Part shown: positions 6,449 to 15,216 of the stretch, piece after piece
Numbering within the stretch: position 1 is the stretch's first letter
Layout: each line of letters starts with the position of its first letter
DNA from: Myxococcota bacterium
Lineage (GTDB): Bacteria; Myxococcota_C; UBA6777
Length of the DNA: 28,232 nt
Direction: 5' to 3'
NCBI GenBank assembly: GCA_023150835.1
Contig: JAKLKB010000091.1
Location: 1 to 28,232, forward strand
Program-made: the position numbers and the translations under genes
The notes under the pieces: model-generated
Seen by the model: only the letters and a program-made list of their open reading frames with translations
Database searches by the model: none
What the model was told of the DNA's origin: nothing

Positions 6449-7969
6449 CTACGGACGTAGCGTTTTGCGCAAGATATCGCGAACAAAAGGCGCGATGATA
6501 CCTTGGATATACCAACGTTCTTCGATTTTTCTCAGAAAAAGAAACACATCATTTTTATTACTATCTACCTCAGAAAAAAAGAGAATATTGTACGAACCAA
6601 AAAGCTGCTCTCCGCCTTCTGCGATGCGCCTAGTGACATCTTTTTTCGCATGAACAGCGTGAGAGCGTGCGATATAGGCGTGTAAGAAGACGGTTTGCAG
6701 ATCTTTGGTCAAAGCGGGAAGCTGTGCCTTGAGCGCCTCGCGCAAGGCGGGCTTCATCGTGGGTGCAAGAACATCTTGATAAGCACCGTCTTTGCGCAAA
6801 AGGCTTGCGAAAAAGTGCAAGATCGCCGCTGTGGGACTTGCTTGTCCCGGGGACAACCTCTTCGCTTGCTTCGCTCCGTACACCAGCGGCTGCACGCCAA
6901 AGGTGTGCCATCCCGCAAAGTCCCCATCGACCGCGATCGATGTCGCCGGCTCCACCCAAGGCGACGCGACCACGCCTTGCGGCTTCCATATCGTCGCTCC
7001 CATCGGCTTTTTCAACGGAACGACCGCTCCCATCGGCTTTTTCAACGAAGCTGCCCCTCCTATCGGCTTCTTTGAGGATACGCCTGCTTGTGTTTTTGAC
7101 ACAGCGACCGTCCCCGTGTGCTGCTTTAAGGGGGCTGCGACATCGCGTTTTGTCTTGGGTGCGCCCTGAACGTCGCTCAACGCAACGACCCGTCTCACCG
7201 AGGAAAGCCCACGCGATCTTAGTGGAGAAGTTCTGTGGGAGATGGCCGCAACGGCTCTTGTGGGTCGCGCAATGGCCGCGATGCGACGCTGTTTTGGACG
7301 AGTACGCAAAGAAGGAAAAGCGACCTGCGATGTGGAGAGAGCCTTCTGATGGGCCTGTTCGATCATCTTGAGCAACAGCGGGATCGCAGGAGTCCCGATC
7401 TTTTGAATGGCTTCTGCTGCGTAGCGACGGACGATACTGCTTGGATCATGAAGCGCACGGCCAATCTCTAGGAGCGCAAGACGGCTTTTGGGACCGATGT
7501 TTCCGAGCGTACGGATCACATAACCGCGCACAAGGGCTTGCGGATCTTGAGTGGCCTTGATCAGCGCATCGAAGGCTTCTTGCGCCTCTTGCCCCATCTC
7601 GCTCAAGGCCGATGCTGCACCGATACGGAAGTTTTCGCTGGGATGAACCAACGCCTCACGCAACGCAGCAAGGGCCGCTCCCCCCATCTGTGAAAGAGAA
7701 AAAGCCGCAGACGCTCGGACTTGGCTCACAGGATCCGCAAACATCCCGATCAACAAAGGGATCGTCGCGATCGCCCGCTCGCCCAAATCCCCCAAACGAG
7801 AAGCCGAAGCCGCACGAACACGCGCCTCTGCGTGGCGCAGCCCCAAACGCAGCATCGCGATATCTTTCGTTTGCTTGATCTGCCCGATCAACGCATCATC
7901 CGCATGGCCCACCGCCGCCATCCACCCACTAAAACAAATAAACAAGACAAAAAACAGAAAATTTCGCAT
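6449..7969 (-). CDS. Secreted HEAT-repeat protein
   Basis: This is a 506-residue protein. The ATG at 7969 is preceded by a perfect AGGAGG at 7977-7982 with seven bases between. The frame continues upstream to 8149, but that part would translate repeat family B, so I reject the longer form. A signal peptide is obvious (MRNFLFFVLFICFSGWMAA, cut near GHA at 23). Residues about 28-205 contain about five HEAT-like helical pairs (for example VRASAAFSLSQMG, RIGAASALSEMG, VRGYVIRTLGNIG, VRRYAAEAIQKIG), which suit a protein-binding scaffold. A basic, Ala/Pro/Lys-rich linker follows, containing three decapeptide repeats of the KKPMGA type. The C-terminal about 130 residues (from FFASLLRKDG to FVRDIL) form an alpha/beta domain that I cannot name; it recalls NTF2-like folds. 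It probably acts in the periplasm or at the envelope. Confidence 0.85.
   Translation of the reverse strand: MRNFLFFVLFICFSGWMAAVGHADDALIGQIKQTKDIAMLRLGLRHAEARVRAASASRLGDLGERAIATIPLLIGMFADPVSQVRASAAFSLSQMGGAALAALREALVHPSENFRIGAASALSEMGQEAQEAFDALIKATQDPQALVRGYVIRTLGNIGPKSRLALLEIGRALHDPSSIVRRYAAEAIQKIGTPAIPLLLKMIEQAHQKALSTSQVAFPSLRTRPKQRRIAAIARPTRAVAAISHRTSPLRSRGLSSVRRVVALSDVQGAPKTKRDVAAPLKQHTGTVAVSKTQAGVSSKKPIGGAASLKKPMGAVVPLKKPMGATIWKPQGVVASPWVEPATSIAVDGDFAGWHTFGVQPLVYGAKQAKRLSPGQASPTAAILHFFASLLRKDGAYQDVLAPTMKPALREALKAQLPALTKDLQTVFLHAYIARSHAVHAKKDVTRRIAEGGEQLFGSYNILFFSEVDSNKNDVFLFLRKIEERWYIQGIIAPFVRDILRKTLRP
6996..7085 (-). repeat. Three tandem 30-bp in-frame repeats in the HEAT-repeat gene
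   Basis: Units start at 6996, 7026 and 7056. The plus strand shares GCTCCCATCGGCTTTTTCAA in the first two units, with a more diverged third. They encode Lys-Lys-Pro-Met/Ile-Gly decapeptides in the linker of the HEAT protein. Confidence 0.85.
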
Positions 7970-8020
7970 GGATCGACCTCCTATCCAGTCGCAGTAAGAG
8001 TCACATAATTCAGTAGAGGC

Positions 8021-8150
8021 ATGGGGCTTTGCCCCACACCCCACAAGGGAGCGCGGCTCCCTTGACCCCGTATGGGCCTCCGTGATCGGGGGTGTTTCAA
8101 ACAAGCAGCACAGCCGCTTGAAGTGCCGCGAACACGCGGCCTTTGTCAAC
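8021..8150 (+). repeat. Dispersed intergenic repeat family B, copy 2 with two hairpins
   Basis: Contains GGGGC/GCCCC (8022-8034) and AAGGGAGC/GCTCCCTT (8045-8062) stems, followed by CTTGACCCCG, GTTTCAAACAAGCAGC, CCGCTTGAAGTGC and TTTGTCAAC. It aligns with 6311-6430 (same orientation) and 24241-24351 (opposite orientation). It lies between the HEAT gene start and the restriction-modification cassette. Confidence 0.8.
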
Positions 8151-8402
8151 TACGTAAACTACAGCAAGCGACACTGTTGTTGTCCAAAAAAACATCGAAC
8201 TCGTCGCCTTGTGTTGTGGAAAAGTCAAACCGCGTGCTTGACACGGAGACGAACGCCACCCACATGGTAATGGCTTGGTTATGCTGGACGTCTCAACGAA
8301 GCACCAAACTTTCTGCTCAAAAAGAGATGGAATGTTGCGCAGACTGTCTGGTATAGAAAGCCCCGTTATTCCTGTAAAGCACACAAGGATCACAAAGTCG
8401 GC
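8151..8402 (+). other. Leader region upstream of the restriction-modification genes
   Basis: No gene is supported. A TTGACA hexamer occurs at 8239-8244, but no good -10 box lies at the usual distance, so I do not call a promoter. No C-protein operator-like repeats were recognised. Confidence 0.4.
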
Positions 8403-9059
8403 ATGAAAAAAACGGAACTCAACCGCCTTTTCCTAACAGAAGAAGCCTGCCATTTTGCGGCGATAGAGTCGTGCCACAAAGAAGCTTCCCTCTACAACGT
8501 CACCGACGGTAAGGCTGTAGGAACATACCTAGAACACAAATTTCAAAAATTTTTAGAACAGAAATACAACTACCAAAAAGGCAGTTCTGCGGAAGGCTTG
8601 GACTTCCCGCAACTTCTTGTAGACATGAAAGTCACCAGTATACGACAACCGCAGTCTTCTTGCCCTTTCAGTTCCGCAAGGCAAAAAATCTATGGGCTAG
8701 GCTACTCTCTTCTACTTTTTGTTTACCAAAAGTTGGACGATCTTACATCAAAAACATCGACACTCGATATCCAACATATTGTGTTTATAGAAGAAAACCG
8801 CACAGCCGATTTTCAAATGACCAGTGGCCTTTGCCAGATTATCGATAATCAAGGGAACAAAGAAGATCTTATCGCGTTTATGATGGATCGAAACCTTCCA
8901 ATCGACGAGATTCAAGCCGACCAACTCGCCGAGGAGATCTTGCAGAAAAAGCCGACCATCGGTTATTTAACGATCTCAAACGCCCTTCAGTGGAGGCTGC
9001 AATATCGGCGCGCCCTTGACAACGCAGGTCAAATCGACGGGATCCTAAAGGTCAGATAG
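8403..9059 (+). CDS. Putative type II restriction endonuclease (PD-(D/E)xK-like)
   Basis: This is a 218-residue protein lying three bases before a DNA methyltransferase gene, the usual arrangement of a type II restriction-modification pair. A PD-(D/E)xK-type core can be read: Glu44 in YLEHKF, Asp67 in GLDFPQLL, and Asp74-Met-Lys76 in VDMKVTS. The block QPQSSCPFSSARQKIYGLGY (82-101) follows. This order (acidic helix, buried strand DFP-xxxx-DxK, then a conserved helix) fits many restriction enzymes, but I cannot name the specificity. The coding sequence is visibly richer in A and T than its neighbours, with long A runs, which suggests transfer. The ATG at 8403 has only a weak, distant AAGGA (about 8389-8393). 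It could also be another type of nuclease; the partner gene is the main support. Confidence 0.65.
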   Translation: MKKTELNRLFLTEEACHFAAIESCHKEASLYNVTDGKAVGTYLEHKFQKFLEQKYNYQKGSSAEGLDFPQLLVDMKVTSIRQPQSSCPFSSARQKIYGLGYSLLLFVYQKLDDLTSKTSTLDIQHIVFIEENRTADFQMTSGLCQIIDNQGNKEDLIAFMMDRNLPIDEIQADQLAEEILQKKPTIGYLTISNALQWRLQYRRALDNAGQIDGILKVR

Positions 9060-9062
9060 ACA

Positions 9063-10571
9063 ATGGCAAAAAAAGATTCTCGAAAAGCGGCTTTTGGAGA
9101 TTTTCAAACGCCGTACAACTTGGCTCTAGAAGTCTGCTCTCGCATTTTTCATTACGAACCCACGCCCGCATGTATCGTCGAACCCACCTGCGGAAAAGGA
9201 AACTTTTTGGCTGCTTCCCTTGCTACATTTCGTTCTTGTTCGTTGTATGGATTTGAAATCAATGAAGGTTATTTATTCGAAGCACAAAAGAATCTGGTTC
9301 AAGCAAATCATCATTTTTGCTCTGTGTTTTTCAAACAAGCCGATTTTTTTGATGTTGACTGGGAGTCCTTTTTTCAGAGTATACAGGGTTCCATCGTTGT
9401 GATCGGGAATCCTCCGTGGGTGACCAATTCAGAATTAGGCCAGCTTAATTCTTCGAATCTACCTCAAAAAAGTAATTTTCAACAGCTTACGGGCGTCGAT
9501 GCGATCACAGGAAAAAGTAATTTCGATATCTCGGAATGGATTAGCGTCCGATTGCTCAACGCATTGTCATCGAGAAAGGCTACGTTTGCTTTCCTTTTAA
9601 AAACAACTGTGGCGAGAAAAATACTAGAATACGCTTGGCTGCATGACCTTCCCATCCACAACACCTCGATTTTTAACATCGACGCCAAATCACACTTTGA
9701 TGCAGCCGTAGACGCTTGCCTTTTTGTTTGCCAAACAGGCACAACAGGCGAAAAGACCTGCCCCGTTTACAAAGACATCTGTTCAAACGAGAGTGTCCGT
9801 ACGATCGGCTACTCAAACGGTCGTTTGGTCGCCAACGTTTCGGCAAGTAAAATCGTCGCTCAGCTCAGAGCAAACACAACAGAAGAAGACTGGCGCTCGG
9901 GGATCAAACACGACTGCGCGCCCGTACTAGAATTAGTCCGAACAAATAGCACCCTGTTCAATCAATTGGGTGGGGCAGTTGAAATAGAAGAGCAGCATTT
10001 GTTTCCTTTGTTCAAAAGTTCTGACGTTGCCCACCAAAAACAACAGCAAGAGCGTTTGTTGATCGTGACGCAAAAAAAGCCAAACGAAGACACCAACCTA
10101 CTAATTCAATCTGCTCCAAAGGCTTGGGCGTATTTGATGCAACACTCCAGTTTTTTTGAAAAAAGGAAAAGTAGCATCTACCAAGGAAAATCTAGTTTTT
10201 CCATATTTGGGGTGGGCGAGTACACTTTTTTTCCTTGGAAAGTCGCGATCTCTGGGCTGTACAAGTCATTGCACTTTTTAGTGATTCCACCCATCAACGG
10301 AAAGCCCGTCGTTTTTGATGATACCGTTTATTTCATACCTTGCCACTCCGAAGAAGAAGCCGCATTGAAAGCACGTTTATTAAACTCTGAGATTGCTCGC
10401 GACTTCTTCTCTGCGTTTGTTTTTTGGGACGCAAAGCGTCCGATCACAGCCCAAATCCTCAAGCAACTCAGCCTGCGCAAAGTTGCGGAAGAACTCGGCT
10501 GTTTGCGTGACTTTGATGGAATTACATCAAAAACCAACCCAGAACAAAAGCAGTCTTCCTTCCATTTTTGA
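9063..10571 (+). CDS. Type II N6-adenine DNA methyltransferase (NPPW class)
   Basis: This is a 502-residue methyltransferase. Motif X is FGDFQTP (11-17). SAM-binding motif I is IVEPTCGKGNF (38-48), followed by LYGFEINEGY (61-70). Catalytic motif IV is VVIGNPPWVTN (112-122), typical of amino-methyltransferases acting on adenine N6. A long block SNFDISEWISVRLLNAL follows. The C-terminal half, with FGVGEYTFFPWKVAISGLYK and a DDTVYFIPC segment, resembles the target-recognition region of TaqI/Eco57I-like enzymes. It should protect the site cut by the upstream nuclease; the recognition sequence cannot be read from the protein. AAAGGT precedes the ATG by about nine bases. The gene is A+T-rich, like its partner, and ends 12 bp from the convergent RDD gene. 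Confidence 0.85.
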   Translation: MAKKDSRKAAFGDFQTPYNLALEVCSRIFHYEPTPACIVEPTCGKGNFLAASLATFRSCSLYGFEINEGYLFEAQKNLVQANHHFCSVFFKQADFFDVDWESFFQSIQGSIVVIGNPPWVTNSELGQLNSSNLPQKSNFQQLTGVDAITGKSNFDISEWISVRLLNALSSRKATFAFLLKTTVARKILEYAWLHDLPIHNTSIFNIDAKSHFDAAVDACLFVCQTGTTGEKTCPVYKDICSNESVRTIGYSNGRLVANVSASKIVAQLRANTTEEDWRSGIKHDCAPVLELVRTNSTLFNQLGGAVEIEEQHLFPLFKSSDVAHQKQQQERLLIVTQKKPNEDTNLLIQSAPKAWAYLMQHSSFFEKRKSSIYQGKSSFSIFGVGEYTFFPWKVAISGLYKSLHFLVIPPINGKPVVFDDTVYFIPCHSEEEAALKARLLNSEIARDFFSAFVFWDAKRPITAQILKQLSLRKVAEELGCLRDFDGITSKTNPEQKQSSFHF

Positions 10572-10583
10572 GAAGCGCCTTTT

Positions 10584-11114
10584 TTATGGGCGGCGTTTTA
10601 CAACAACCACAGTCCTCGCAAGGATATCCGCCAAGGTCTGCAAACGGCTATGCTTCGAGATCACCGTCGCGTAGCCTATCGGCGCAAGGAACAGGCACAA
10701 TGCGCGCCCCAAGACCTCGCGCAGCACAGCAGCCACCCACGATATCGGCGCAGCGTCTTCAGCCCGCACCACCGAGAACCCAAGCAACCGCTTGGCAGGA
10801 CTGCCGCCCCATCCCCAAGTGGTCGTCGCAAAATAAGCGAGATACGCCGATATCTGCACCACCGCCACCCACCGAGCCGAGAGCGACCACCCAAGGGCGA
10901 AAACATGACGAAAACAAGACTCCACCAACCACCACGCCGTAAAAAACAGCAGATGATCCCACAACGACGCAAAAAAACGCCATCGCATCGACACGATACG
11001 ATACGCCCGCCAGATCGCAGGATCTGTCAACGCGCCGCAAGTCGAACAACGCGCAGGAGCGGGTCCTTCGGGAAAAAAGCCAGCACCACAAGCAGGGCAA
11101 CGATGTTGTCTCAT
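10584..11114 (-). CDS. Zinc-ribbon RDD-family membrane protein
   Basis: This is a 176-residue protein. I place the start at the ATG at 11114 because it opens directly with a zinc ribbon, Cys6-x2-Cys9 and Cys23-x2-Cys26. The longer in-frame form would run back into the upstream peptidase gene. The ribosome site is weak. After the ribbon come hydrophobic segments near residues 48-68 and 80-100. Then comes the RDD signature region GGSPAKRLLGFSVVRAED with the following helix VAAVLREVLGRALCLFLAP, and a terminal LADILARTVVVV. RDD proteins are small inner-membrane proteins of mostly unknown function; some act in ion or solute transport. It starts 26 bp after the M16 peptidase gene stop and is probably co-transcribed with it. 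Confidence 0.75.
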   Translation of the reverse strand: MRQHRCPACGAGFFPEGPAPARCSTCGALTDPAIWRAYRIVSMRWRFFASLWDHLLFFTAWWLVESCFRHVFALGWSLSARWVAVVQISAYLAYFATTTWGWGGSPAKRLLGFSVVRAEDAAPISWVAAVLREVLGRALCLFLAPIGYATVISKHSRLQTLADILARTVVVVKRRP

Positions 11115-11140
11115 CTTTGAACTCGATCTGGATAAACCGA

Positions 11141-14100
11141 TTAGGGCTTGGATTCGACGATCTGTGGCGTGCCGAACTGCTCCAAGGGCAGATCGAACTG
11201 CGGAGCCCATCCCACGACGACGATCACAAGGCGCTTGGGATCGATAAACTTCTTGGCGGCTTGTTGGATCTGTTCGGCTGTGACAGCGGCCAACTGCGCC
11301 CGATAGCGGATCAGGTGATCGGACGGATAACCGAGCAGATCGAACAGCGCTTGTTGGTACACGATCTGCGCGGGAGAATTGAAACGGAAGACATAACGAT
11401 TGAGTAGCGTCTTGCGTGTCAATGCAAGCTCTTGTGCCGTCACATCAGCTTTTTCGTGCATCTTGGTCACCATCTGCTTCATCAACGCAAGCGAACGGCC
11501 CGTCGTACTCGGCTTTGAACCCGTGTAAGCAATAAAAAGTCCCCGATCTTTGGCGTCGGACAACTGTGAACCCGCAAAATAGGCCCATCCACGCATACTT
11601 CGGATCTCGGTGGTGAGACGGCTCGAAAAGCTCCCACCACCGAGGATATGATTCATAAACTCACCCGCTGCGGCCAATGGATCATGCCGTCTGGGGCCGA
11701 TATTTCCGAACAAAACAAAGCTTTGCGGAAGAGGCTTGGGTACATAGATCAGCGCGGGCGGATGTTGTCGGGGAGCGGGTTTGAGCGAGGGAGGCCGAAC
11801 GGGTTGGGGCAGCCAGTCTCCAAAGACCCGCTCGATCGCCGCTTGCATGGCTTGGGTCTTGAAGTCGCCCACGATCGCAAGACGGATGTTGTTGGGAACG
11901 AAATAGTGCTTGTGAAAGGCGATCAGATCAGCGCGTTGAATCGATTGAAGAGTCCTTGGATCGGCGATCTGCGCCCATCGAGAATCCTTCCCGTAGATCG
12001 CACGGCGAAGCTGACGAAAGCCGATCGCAAACGGATTGTCGTTGCGCCGCCGATACTGCTCCAACATCTGCGCTTTCTTGAGGTCGATGCGCTCTTGTGC
12101 AAAACGCGGAGAACGCAACATCGCCGCAAGGCGTTGCAACCCCCACGACAAGTCTTTGCGATGCACAGAAAGCCGAGCCAAGCCAGTTTCTTGCTCAATC
12201 GAGCTTTCGAGACGTGCAGCCTTTTCTTCGACAGCCTCGTTTAGCGCGTCAGGATCGAGTTCTCCGCTTCCGCCGCTACGCAACGTGGTTCCGACGATCT
12301 CCGCAAGCCCCGTCTTTTCGGGCGGATCATACAGCCGACCTGTGTGCGTAATCGCATAGATATCCACCAACGGAAGCTCCCGATCCTCCATCAAGTACAA
12401 CAACATCCCATTTTTCAAACGAAGGATCGTCGGCTTGGGAGGCGTAAACCGCAGCGGGGCTGCTTGGATCTGCGCAGGGTGACGGCGCAAGCCGTGTGGA
12501 AGGGGCCGCAAGATCGGCGAAGGGACCGACGTTTCCGCCAACAATGCCCGCATCTGCTGATCCGCTCGCTTGCGTTGTGCTGCCGCCACCACAGGAGACT
12601 TGTGCGCCAGCCTGCCACGCCGACGCGCAAAACGCCCACCCCGCCGCGATGGAGCCTTGGCCACCGAAGTATCGCGGATCAACGTCCCAACGGTGCGATT
12701 GCTCTCCACAAAGTACGCCTTGGCGATACGCATCACATCGTCAGGCGTGATCTTTTCGATCTCCTTGTAGTGGTATGTAAAATAACGCCAATCCCCGATC
12801 GCGGCTTGGCTGTACGTCAACTGGGACGCAAGTCCCTCGTTCGAACGCAAGCCCTTGATCTGCTGCATCACCAGCTCGTTCTTGACATTTTGTAGTTCTT
12901 TGGCCGTCACAGGCTGCGCCTTGAGGCGCTCCAGTTCTCGATACAAGACTTTTTCGATATCTTGTGTTGTGTGCGGTGCGATGGGTTGTGCCGCAAAGGT
13001 AAACAGATTTGGATAGCGCGCCCCGGGATAACTGGAGGCCGAGATGCTTTGGGCGATCCGCGCCTTGACAAGGGCTTGATAGAGGCGCGAGGTACGCCCC
13101 GATGTCAGCAGGTTTTCGATCACGTCAAAGACATAATCGTCCTTGTGCGGAGCCGTCGGTTTATGGAAGCCGATCATCACGCTCGGACCCGCATCAAAGC
13201 GAACTTGGACACGGCGCTCTCCTTGCTGCTTGGGTTCGCGGGTGTGGACTTCGGGCGGCGTCTCTCCTTTGGGGATGAACGCAAATGTCCGATACAACAA
13301 AGCTTTGGTTTTCTCGATATCGATATCACCAACGATCGCCCCCACCATATTGCTCGGGACGTAGTAGCGCAAAAAGAACTTGCGCACTTCAGAGAGCGGA
13401 AGCACCGTTAGATCGCTTTGCCAGCCCACTGTCGGATAACGATACGGATGTGCGGAAAAGGCCGTCGCGATGAACTGCTCATACAAGCGGCCCATCCCAC
13501 GAGACATCGCCATCCGCCGTTCTTCGATCACCACATCGCGCTCGCGGTAATACTCGCGAAACACAGGAGCCGCCAGACGACTCGCCTCTTGATGCGCCCA
13601 CAACTCCAACCGATTGCTCGGCAGATTGATAAAGTAGCTGGTCAAATCTTTTCCCGTCGTTGCATTCAAGCCCGTCCCTCCGGCGGCCTGATACAAACGG
13701 CTAAACTCTTCTTTCTTGACGTAGGCTTCGTGTTGCTTTTGCAGCTTACGCAGACGCCGCTCCAAAGCACGCACCAAAAGCGTCTTCTTTCCGCGACTTT
13801 GGATCATCGCTCGCGACAACGCTTCGCCCGTACGATTGATCTCCAACAACACCTTGTGTTCTTTGGCCCAATCCCGCGTCCCCACCACCGTTGTTCCTTT
13901 GAACGCCATGTGTTCAAAAAAATGCGCGATCCCCGTCAATCCGGTCTTTTCATCCACGCCCCCCACTCGGATACGCAGATACCCCGAAAAAGTCGGCGTT
14001 GCAGGACGACGCACCAACAAAAACAACATCCCGTTCGGCAAGCGCACTTCGACCACACGCGCCCGCAACTGTGCCCCCGGATCGCCCAAAGTCTCTTGTG

Positions 14101-14296
14101 TCGTTGACGCGGCGGGCTGCTTCGGCGGATTCGACGGAACCACCGAATAGACGGGGCGCGATGTCGGCGGCGAGGCGTACACCGAAGCAACACAAAGCAG
14201 TCCCACCCAAAACACCGAAGAGGCGCAAAGTAAGGCCAAACCCCCGCGCCACCACGTCACGCAAAAAACACAGCGTCGTATCCAAACAAAGCTCAT
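11141..14296 (-). CDS. Exported double-domain M16 (pitrilysin/insulinase) metallopeptidase
   Basis: This is a 1051-residue protein. The ATG at 14296 has ACGGAGG six bases upstream, which decides against the in-frame codons up to 14377. A hydrophobic signal or anchor spans residues about 16-41 (GGLALLCASSVFWVGLLCVA). The first M16 unit carries the zinc site HFFEH (125-129), then NATTGKDLTSYFINLPSNR and YRERDVVIEERR, as in active M16 peptidases. A basic Arg/Ala-rich linker separates it from a second unit beginning near LRLKNGMLLYL. That second unit lacks HxxEH (GLAEIVGTTLRSGG stands at that place) and is presumably the inactive, clamp-forming half. Known role: zinc-dependent degradation of peptides, here in the periplasm or at the inner-membrane surface. 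Its length, about 1050 residues, suits a fused pair of subunits that are separate proteins in other M16B enzymes. Confidence 0.9.
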   Translation of the reverse strand: MSFVWIRRCVFCVTWWRGGLALLCASSVFWVGLLCVASVYASPPTSRPVYSVVPSNPPKQPAASTTQETLGDPGAQLRARVVEVRLPNGMLFLLVRRPATPTFSGYLRIRVGGVDEKTGLTGIAHFFEHMAFKGTTVVGTRDWAKEHKVLLEINRTGEALSRAMIQSRGKKTLLVRALERRLRKLQKQHEAYVKKEEFSRLYQAAGGTGLNATTGKDLTSYFINLPSNRLELWAHQEASRLAAPVFREYYRERDVVIEERRMAMSRGMGRLYEQFIATAFSAHPYRYPTVGWQSDLTVLPLSEVRKFFLRYYVPSNMVGAIVGDIDIEKTKALLYRTFAFIPKGETPPEVHTREPKQQGERRVQVRFDAGPSVMIGFHKPTAPHKDDYVFDVIENLLTSGRTSRLYQALVKARIAQSISASSYPGARYPNLFTFAAQPIAPHTTQDIEKVLYRELERLKAQPVTAKELQNVKNELVMQQIKGLRSNEGLASQLTYSQAAIGDWRYFTYHYKEIEKITPDDVMRIAKAYFVESNRTVGTLIRDTSVAKAPSRRGGRFARRRGRLAHKSPVVAAAQRKRADQQMRALLAETSVPSPILRPLPHGLRRHPAQIQAAPLRFTPPKPTILRLKNGMLLYLMEDRELPLVDIYAITHTGRLYDPPEKTGLAEIVGTTLRSGGSGELDPDALNEAVEEKAARLESSIEQETGLARLSVHRKDLSWGLQRLAAMLRSPRFAQERIDLKKAQMLEQYRRRNDNPFAIGFRQLRRAIYGKDSRWAQIADPRTLQSIQRADLIAFHKHYFVPNNIRLAIVGDFKTQAMQAAIERVFGDWLPQPVRPPSLKPAPRQHPPALIYVPKPLPQSFVLFGNIGPRRHDPLAAAGEFMNHILGGGSFSSRLTTEIRSMRGWAYFAGSQLSDAKDRGLFIAYTGSKPSTTGRSLALMKQMVTKMHEKADVTAQELALTRKTLLNRYVFRFNSPAQIVYQQALFDLLGYPSDHLIRYRAQLAAVTAEQIQQAAKKFIDPKRLVIVVVGWAPQFDLPLEQFGTPQIVESKP

Positions 14297-14391
14297 CAAG
14301 AACCTCCGTTGAACATTCAAAAATGTCCATAGATCGGTGTCTATGGTGGACAAAAACCCACGTTCGCGCCACATCAAGCGGCTCCGTTGTC

Positions 14392-14455
14392 GGCTGCCCT
14401 ATAATCGGGCGTCTACGTACTCTCCTTTGCTGTGTACATCACCCGGATATCGTAT
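14392..14455 (-). repeat. Dispersed intergenic repeat family A, copy beside the hydrolase stop
   Basis: On the minus strand it reads ATACGATATCCGGGTGATGT and continues to GGAGAGTAC, AGACGCCCGAT and GGGCAGCC. It matches 6001-6063 at about 55 of 63 positions and begins right at the alpha/beta hydrolase stop codon (14455-14457). It occupies 64 bp of the 158-bp gap before the M16 gene. Confidence 0.75.
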
Positions 14456-15216
14456 TACAGGGCATGAGTATTTTGCAAAAACTTACGGATGGTGCGCCAG
14501 TATTTGTGCCAGTTGTAGGGCAAGATCGAGTTGTGGTCACCCGCTTCAAACAAGACGATCTCCTTGAGAGAACTCGCAACCCAGTCGTGGTTGCGTTGTG
14601 CGTGCGTCCAATGGATCAGATGATCGTGGAGCGTATGTAAGGCCAGAAAAGGCCCGTGATATCGGGAGAGTTTGTCTTGATGGTTGAAGTGCAAAGCCAC
14701 TTGTGCAGCAAGATCTTGCTCGGAACATCCGAGGTCTTTTTCAGGATGAACACGCACAAGCAGACGTTCGAGCAGATCAGCGATCCCGCTTTCAAGGATC
14801 AGCCCACCGAGCGCAGGAACGCACGAAGCCAGATGGATCGCTGGCAACGAACCGATGGATCGGCCAAAGACGATCACTTGTTCGGGCGGTAAAGCCAGCG
14901 CACGCAAGATCGCTTCGGCATCCTGCAGCAAAGAAAGCAGCGTCGGCGAACCGCTAGAGGCCCCATAACCCCGATACTCGGCAAAACACACATCCACCCC
15001 AAGGCCAAGCATCGCTTCCGCGATATCACCGAGATAATCCCCAACGATCTCGCCATTCCCGTGAAAATGAAGGATCGTCGGAGCGTCGGGATGGCGGCGA
15101 AACCAAGCACACGCAAGATGCGCTCCCTCCACCGGCACAAAAAAAGCATCGGCAAGCTCGGAGGCACGGGGAAAAAAGTAACGGCTGCATATCGTCGGAT
15201 GGTCGAGGAGGCTCAT
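14455..15216 (-). CDS. Alpha/beta hydrolase (ABHD13/17-like)
   Basis: This is a 253-residue protein, last gene of a four-gene operon; its ATG overlaps the previous stop (ATGA). The oxyanion-hole motif is ILHFHGNGE (48-56). The nucleophile elbow is FGRSIGS with Ser120. The acid is probably Asp198 in HTLHDHLI, and the base His228 in EAGDHNS. The YRGYGASSGSPT block (81-92) is typical of the Bem46/ABHD13/ABHD17-like group, whose known members include serine hydrolases acting on acyl thioesters or lipids. There is no signal peptide, so it is probably cytoplasmic. Its place after an isoprenoid-synthase-like gene hints at a lipid-linked substrate, which is inference only. All catalytic residues appear intact. 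Confidence 0.85.
   Translation of the reverse strand: MSLLDHPTICSRYFFPRASELADAFFVPVEGAHLACAWFRRHPDAPTILHFHGNGEIVGDYLGDIAEAMLGLGVDVCFAEYRGYGASSGSPTLLSLLQDAEAILRALALPPEQVIVFGRSIGSLPAIHLASCVPALGGLILESGIADLLERLLVRVHPEKDLGCSEQDLAAQVALHFNHQDKLSRYHGPFLALHTLHDHLIHWTHAQRNHDWVASSLKEIVLFEAGDHNSILPYNWHKYWRTIRKFLQNTHAL

Noticed and set aside
7970-8149. N-terminal extension of the HEAT-repeat protein
   Set aside because: It would translate repeat family B, and a perfect AGGAGG plus signal peptide fix the start at 7969.
8239-8267. TTGACA as -35 box of a promoter for the restriction-modification genes
   Set aside because: No acceptable -10 hexamer lies 16-18 bases downstream, so the match may be chance.
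10568-10942. Plus-strand frame of 124 codons after the methyltransferase
   Set aside because: It is antisense to the zinc-ribbon RDD gene, which has clear motifs, and shows low-complexity Pro/Thr/Arg composition.
14297-14377. Longer start for the M16 peptidase
   Set aside because: The ATG at 14296 has ACGGAGG at ideal spacing and leads straight into the hydrophobic signal.
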